37,330 nt of DNA from an alpha proteobacterium SCGC AAA536-K22 (GTDB lineage Bacteria; Pseudomonadota; Alphaproteobacteria; Puniceispirillales; Marisalimonadaceae). The stretch lies in assembly GCA_000421325.1 (NCBI GenBank), contig ATWQ01000017.1, positions 1-37,330 of the forward strand. The letters are read 5' to 3'. How positions within the stretch are numbered: position 1 is the first letter of the stretch; the number at the start of each line of letters is the position of its first letter. The notes under the pieces were generated by a model. The model worked only from the letters and a program-made list of their open reading frames with translations, did not search any database and was not told the DNA's origin. The position numbers and the translations under genes are program-made. Shown piece after piece: positions 32,977-37,330 of the stretch.

Positions 32977-33768
32977 ATGTCTTTAAAAATTGCAAGTTTT
33001 AATGTGAATTCAATAAAAATGCGTTTGCCAAACGTAATAAATTGGGTTGAACAAAGCAAAATTGATATTATTTTGATGCAAGAAACAAAGACTATCAATG
33101 AAAATTTTCCTTTTAAAGATTTTAATGATAAAGGCTTTGATGTTTTAGCCTCAGGCCAAAAATCATATAATGGAGTAGCAATTGCTAGTAAATTTAAGAT
33201 TAATGAAATAAATCGGATACTACCTTTTTATGATCAGGATATCATTGAAGATGATCAAGCAAGATTTTTACATGTAAAAATTAAGAATATAAATTTAATT
33301 TGTTTATATTTACCAAACGGCAATCCAGCTCCTGGTCCTAAGTATGATTATAAAATTAATTGGATGAAACGTCTTATAAAATATACTGAAGATATCTATG
33401 ATAAAAATGAACCTCTGATTTTAGGAGGTGATTTTAATGTGATTCAAGAAGATATTGACTGTTACGATATTTCAAAATGGCATGATGACGCACTGTATCT
33501 TGAGAAAACTAGAAGACATATGAAAGAATTGATAAATATAGGGTTAATAGATTCATATAGATTAAAATATCCAAATCTAAAAGAATATAGCTTCTGGGAT
33601 TATCAAGCAGGAGCTTGGCAAAAAGATAATGGCATAAGAATTGACTTTTTTTTAATTTCTCCTGAAATAGTGGACATTTTATCTGATGTAGGGATAGACA
33701 AAATACCTAGAGGACAAGAAAAACCTAGTGACCACACTCCCATTTGGATTGAAATAGAAAAATTCTAA
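32977..33768 (+). CDS. xthA: Exodeoxyribonuclease III
   Basis: A 263-residue AP endonuclease and 3' exonuclease of base-excision repair. Family blocks: KIASFNVNSIKMRL (4-17), IILMQETK (31-38, metal-binding glutamate), GVAIASK, LYLPNGN.APGPKYDYKI, LGGDFNVIQEDIDCYD (catalytic D and N), FWDYQAGAWQKDNGIRIDFFLIS and SDHTPIWIEI with the C-terminal D-H pair. It is cotranscribed with erpA. Its stop lies one base from the convergent ilvD stop. Confidence 0.96.
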   Translation: MSLKIASFNVNSIKMRLPNVINWVEQSKIDIILMQETKTINENFPFKDFNDKGFDVLASGQKSYNGVAIASKFKINEINRILPFYDQDIIEDDQARFLHVKIKNINLICLYLPNGNPAPGPKYDYKINWMKRLIKYTEDIYDKNEPLILGGDFNVIQEDIDCYDISKWHDDALYLEKTRRHMKELINIGLIDSYRLKYPNLKEYSFWDYQAGAWQKDNGIRIDFFLISPEIVDILSDVGIDKIPRGQEKPSDHTPIWIEIEKF

Positions 33769-33769
33769 T

Positions 33770-35620
33770 TTAATTTTTATGAATATTTTTTGGAATGAAA
33801 TCTGATTTTTCAACCTCACGAGGAGCAGGTATCCAAACTTTTCTATCAGGATGCATTCCTGCTCCAAAAATAGCTGAAACAGCAGAGCTTCTCATTCTAT
33901 TTAATAATCTAGTATCGGCAATTCCTACTGCAGGGTGCAAACCATTATTAGTCTCTACAACTGTTTGCCATTCATTTTTTCTTTCTTCTAAAGTAGTTTG
34001 ATCCAATAATTGAGTACAAGTTAGGGTATTATTATTCAGATCAACCACGATTTCATCTTTATCTTTGATTAAACCAATCGGACCACCTACAGCGGCTTCT
34101 GGTCCAACATGACCAATAACAAGGCCAACTGATCCTCCAGAAAAACGACCATCAGTCATCAATCCCACAATTATATTTTTTTCTCTACATAATGCAGTTA
34201 TTCTTGATGTTGAATCTAACATTTCTGGCATTCCAGGACCACCTACTGGACCTTCATATCTAACTATTATCATATCTTTATTCATAAATTTATCTGGTTC
34301 ATTTTCCAAAGCATCAAGTAGTTTTTGTTCACCATCAAATATCCTGGCTCTTCCAACAAATATATTGTTTTCTAAACCACCTTCAACACCAGCTAATTTT
34401 AAAATTGAGCTATATTCTGGCGATAAGTTACCTCCTAAAAGTCTAAGTCCTCCTGTTTCTTTAAAAGGTTTTTTCACAGAATATATTACTTCCCCATCGG
34501 GACTTTTAGGATCGAGCCTTATAATTTGCTCTTTTAATGTTTCACCAGTACATGTGAGTGTGTTTCCGTTTAACAAGCCTGAATCTAGCAAATCTTTTAC
34601 AAAAACTTGAACACCACCCTTAGCATCTATATCTACCATTGAATATTTACCAAATGGTCTAGCGTTGACTAAAACAGGAACAACATTTTTTGATAGATGA
34701 TTAAATTCCTCAAAACTCATAATATCTTCATTAAAGTTATTATAGCCTGCAGCACGAGCTAATTCTGGAGCATGAAGCATTACATTAGTTGAACCACCTA
34801 TAGACATAGCAACTATAATAGCATTTCTTATAGAATCTCTTGTGACTATATCTCTAGGTTTAACATCATTTTTGATCATATTATCTAAATAAGTAATTAA
34901 TTTGTTAGGAAAAGTCTCTATTCTTCTTTGATCTTCTGAAGCAGGTGAGACCATTTCTAAGGGCTGCATACCAACGACACCAATAAAAGTTTGCATTGTA
35001 TTATATGTAAAGATACCCCCACAACTTCCATGACCTGGGCATGCTTCACATGCAATTCTTTTTTTTAATTCTTCATCATCACTTCCGGCTAATTGATAGG
35101 CTGTTATTAAATCAATAGGTTCTTTTGTTACTGAATCTACCCCAGGTCTAATAGATCCATCAGACATGATTATTGCTGGCCTATTGTGTTCCAAAATAGC
35201 AGACAATGTTCCTACAGGAGGTTTGTCACAAGCAACAACTGCAATAGTTCCTTCAAGACCTGAGGCACTAAGGTGCTCACACAACGTGTCGTTGGTCACT
35301 TCTCTTCCTATAAGTGAATAACGCATTTCTTTTGTTCCATTTCTTATGCCGTCTGATGTCGCCACGGTATATTCAGGTTGAACTAAACGCATAAATATAT
35401 CACCTGGTTTTTGTCCTATTCTTAATCTTAAACACTCGTGTATTGTTCTAACTTTTTCTTCAACACCAAAATAACATTGTGAGTCACCTTTATTACCAAC
35501 AACTCCAATTGAAGGTTCATGAATTAAATCTAAGTCAGTATTTAAATTCCTTGCAACTCCGAATGTTTGAGAGTTTCTACCGGGATTTTTATCGATTAAA
35601 ACTGTTTTTGAATTTTTCAT
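33770..35620 (-). CDS. ilvD: IlvD/Edd-family dehydratase, probably dihydroxy-acid dehydratase
   Basis: A 616-residue iron-sulfur dehydratase. The expected function is the dihydroxy-acid step of valine, isoleucine and pantothenate synthesis. Cluster cysteines appear in VVACDKPPVGTLSA and CEACPGHGSCGGIFTYNTMQ; SDGIRNGTKEMRYSL, SIGGSTNVMLHAPELARAAG, VRYEGPVGGPGMPEM and LMTDGRFSGGSVGLVIGHVGPEAAVGGPI are family blocks. The first cysteine motif reads CDKPPVGT rather than the usual CDKTxPGM, and the N-terminus is also unusual, so a sugar-acid dehydratase is an alternative. The ATG at 35620 has GGAG six bases upstream and is preferred over the TTG at 35632. It follows valS by 21 bases. Confidence 0.8.
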   Translation of the reverse strand: MKNSKTVLIDKNPGRNSQTFGVARNLNTDLDLIHEPSIGVVGNKGDSQCYFGVEEKVRTIHECLRLRIGQKPGDIFMRLVQPEYTVATSDGIRNGTKEMRYSLIGREVTNDTLCEHLSASGLEGTIAVVACDKPPVGTLSAILEHNRPAIIMSDGSIRPGVDSVTKEPIDLITAYQLAGSDDEELKKRIACEACPGHGSCGGIFTYNTMQTFIGVVGMQPLEMVSPASEDQRRIETFPNKLITYLDNMIKNDVKPRDIVTRDSIRNAIIVAMSIGGSTNVMLHAPELARAAGYNNFNEDIMSFEEFNHLSKNVVPVLVNARPFGKYSMVDIDAKGGVQVFVKDLLDSGLLNGNTLTCTGETLKEQIIRLDPKSPDGEVIYSVKKPFKETGGLRLLGGNLSPEYSSILKLAGVEGGLENNIFVGRARIFDGEQKLLDALENEPDKFMNKDMIIVRYEGPVGGPGMPEMLDSTSRITALCREKNIIVGLMTDGRFSGGSVGLVIGHVGPEAAVGGPIGLIKDKDEIVVDLNNNTLTCTQLLDQTTLEERKNEWQTVVETNNGLHPAVGIADTRLLNRMRSSAVSAIFGAGMHPDRKVWIPAPREVEKSDFIPKNIHKN

Positions 35621-35641
35621 CTGTTTCTCCAATTTACTATC

Positions 35642-37330
35642 TTAAATATTTAATAAGGCTTTTTCTATTTCTACTTTTCTTTGTTTAAATATATTTTGTT
35701 TATTTCTTACTTCATTTACGACATTTGAAGGTGCCTTTTCTATATACATAGGATTACTTAATCTTTTATTTATGATATCAATTTCATTATTTATATCTGT
35801 AAGCTCTTTGTTTAGCCTGTTTCTCTCTCCATCAAAATCAATTAAACCTTCAAGTGGAAGCATTAAAGTAATGTTATCAATAGTAGTAACAATAAATTTT
35901 TCATTTATAACTTCTTCATCAGAAGAGAATTCTATCTCACTTAATTTTGCTAAATTAATTATTAGATTTTTATTTTCATTAATAATTCTCTTTTTTTCTA
36001 AATTAACATTTTTAAGAATTATGCAAGGTCTAGACTTTGAAGGGATGTTTTTTTCAACTCTTATTGACCTTACTGCAGAAATTAATTGAATTGATAAATC
36101 TATACTATTTTCATTGCTGTCTTTAGGATTAATAGTTTTAGGCCAAGGAGACAAAATTGCTAATTCAGGTGATTGAAAAAGCTTTTCAAATATTTCTTCA
36201 GTTACATATGGCATTATGGGATGTAGCATTAATAAAACATTTTTCATTATATTTATAGAAACGCATTTAGTTTCATTTAATGCATCTAAATCATCAGTAT
36301 TACTTAAAATAGGTTTAATAAACTCAATATACCAATCACAATAATCTTTCCAAATAAATTGATATAAAGCATCGGCTGCATCATTAAACTTATAATCTTT
36401 TATAGAAGTTTTAACTCTATGATTTAACTCATTATAAAGATTAATTATCCACCTATTCACTTCTAGATCAATAGTAGTTAAATCTTTATCTAATTCAGTA
36501 ATACAATTGTTAAATTCTAAAAATTTACACCCATTCCAAATTTTTGTGCTAAAGTTTCTATAACCCGCAATTCTCTCCTCTGATAATTTAATATCCCTAC
36601 CTTGAGCTGCCATTGCAGTTAGAGTGAACCTTAAAGAGTCAGCTCCATATTTTTTTGACAGATCTAAAGGGTCTAAAACATTTCCTTTTGACTTAGACAT
36701 TTTTTGACCTTTATCATCTCTAACTAACGCGTGAATATAAACATCTTTAAAGGGGACTTCTTTATCCATAAAATGAATACCCATCATCATCATTCTTGCA
36801 ACCCAAAAGAAAATAATATCAAATCCTGTCACTAAAACGTCTGTTGGATAGTATTTTTTTAAATCTACTGTGTTTTCAGGCCATCCAAGGGTAGAAAAAG
36901 GCCACAAAGCTGATGAAAACCAAGTATCTAAAACGTCTTCATCTTGATGCAGAGTAACTTTTTTTCCATAGTGTAATTCAGCAGCTTTTTCCGCATCTTG
37001 TTTATTAGTTTCAACAAAAAACTTTTTGTCTGGACCAAACCAGGCGGGTATTCTATGACCCCACCATAATTGTCTTGATACACACCAAGGTTGGATATTA
37101 TTCATCCACTCAAAATATGTTTTATCCCAATTTTTTGGAACAAACTTAGTTTTTCCATTTTTTACAGCTTCTATTGCAGGAATAGCTAATTTTTTTGCAT
37201 CTACATACCATTGATCCATAAGCCACGGTTCAACGATTACGCTAGATCTATCTCCATGAGGAACAGTATGTGTAATATTTTCCTCTTTAACAAACAAACT
37301 TAATGATTTCATGTGCTCTATTATTTTTTT
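35642..37330 (-). CDS. valS: Valyl-tRNA synthetase, C-terminal part (cut by window edge)
   Basis: About 562 codons of a class I synthetase open at the right edge; the reading frame continues upstream through KKIIEH to the last base. Visible parts: the editing/catalytic segment VPHGDRSSVIVEPWLMDQWYV, WCVSRQLWWGHRIPAWF, EDVLDTWFSSALWPFSTLGWP, the KMSKS loop in GQKMSKSKGNVLDPLDL, the anticodon-binding helices, and a C-terminal coiled coil (about the last 65 residues) that holds tRNA-Val. It precedes ilvD in the same direction, a plausible branched-chain amino-acid pairing. The N-terminal HIGH motif lies outside the window. Confidence 0.96.
   Translation of the reverse strand, partial: KKIIEHMKSLSLFVKEENITHTVPHGDRSSVIVEPWLMDQWYVDAKKLAIPAIEAVKNGKTKFVPKNWDKTYFEWMNNIQPWCVSRQLWWGHRIPAWFGPDKKFFVETNKQDAEKAAELHYGKKVTLHQDEDVLDTWFSSALWPFSTLGWPENTVDLKKYYPTDVLVTGFDIIFFWVARMMMMGIHFMDKEVPFKDVYIHALVRDDKGQKMSKSKGNVLDPLDLSKKYGADSLRFTLTAMAAQGRDIKLSEERIAGYRNFSTKIWNGCKFLEFNNCITELDKDLTTIDLEVNRWIINLYNELNHRVKTSIKDYKFNDAADALYQFIWKDYCDWYIEFIKPILSNTDDLDALNETKCVSINIMKNVLLMLHPIMPYVTEEIFEKLFQSPELAILSPWPKTINPKDSNENSIDLSIQLISAVRSIRVEKNIPSKSRPCIILKNVNLEKKRIINENKNLIINLAKLSEIEFSSDEEVINEKFIVTTIDNITLMLPLEGLIDFDGERNRLNKELTDINNEIDIINKRLSNPMYIEKAPSNVVNEVRNKQNIFKQRKVEIEKALLNI

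Overview
The window is chromosomal DNA from a very AT-rich, streamlined alphaproteobacterium, most likely a marine SAR11, HIMB59 or AEGEAN-169-like lineage. This rests on gene order and style rather than on any marker search. The order dgt-argS-SPOR-scpA-scpB-tatABC-serS-surE-pcm-nlpD, with yajC-secD-secF nearby, is typical of alphaproteobacteria. Intergenic gaps are a few bases, convergent genes overlap at their stop codons, and TTG start codons are frequent.

Layout. Positions 1-1659 (minus) hold the start of a polar amino-acid ABC transporter: two permeases, then a binding protein cut by the window edge. Positions 1660-2193 carry no gene but hold a 92-bp repeat and a decayed tRNA-like sequence. 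Positions 2194-8820 form an accessory block: a ComA-like (phosphosulfolactate synthase family) enzyme, a LacI-type regulator, a tripartite tricarboxylate transporter (TctC, plus a TctA-TctB fusion carrying an inserted CoxG-like domain), and a second, divergent ComA-like enzyme. Positions 8821-9178 hold tandem repeats, the second copy of the 92-bp repeat and an intact tRNA-Lys(TTT). From 9249 to the end is housekeeping backbone: coaD, gyrA, ssb; uvrA, trmFO; secF, secD, yajC; an AAA+ ATPase; nlpD, pcm, surE, serS, tatC, tatB, tatA; an ABC ATPase; scpB, scpA, SPOR, argS, dgt; erpA, xthA; ilvD and the 3' part of valS.

The most interesting part is the 2.2-8.8 kb block. Two near-identical perfect palindromes (TGATAACGTTATCA core), each placed between a -35 and a -10-like element, sit in front of the first ComA-like gene and in front of the transporter operon. 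This makes a LacI-controlled regulon: import of an anionic substrate by the TTT system and processing by two related TIM-barrel enzymes. No gene for a recognised sulfonate or tricarboxylate pathway accompanies them. A sulfolactate-like or other small organic acid substrate is a guess from the enzyme family. The block is bounded by diverged copies of the tRNA-Lys 3' flank, which suggests a small island gained at that tRNA.

The backbone genes are ordinary and confidently assigned. Oddities there are an NlpD-like LytM protein that has lost catalytic histidines, an iron-type ABC ATPase standing alone inside the scp-tat operon, and a divergent IlvD/Edd dehydratase.
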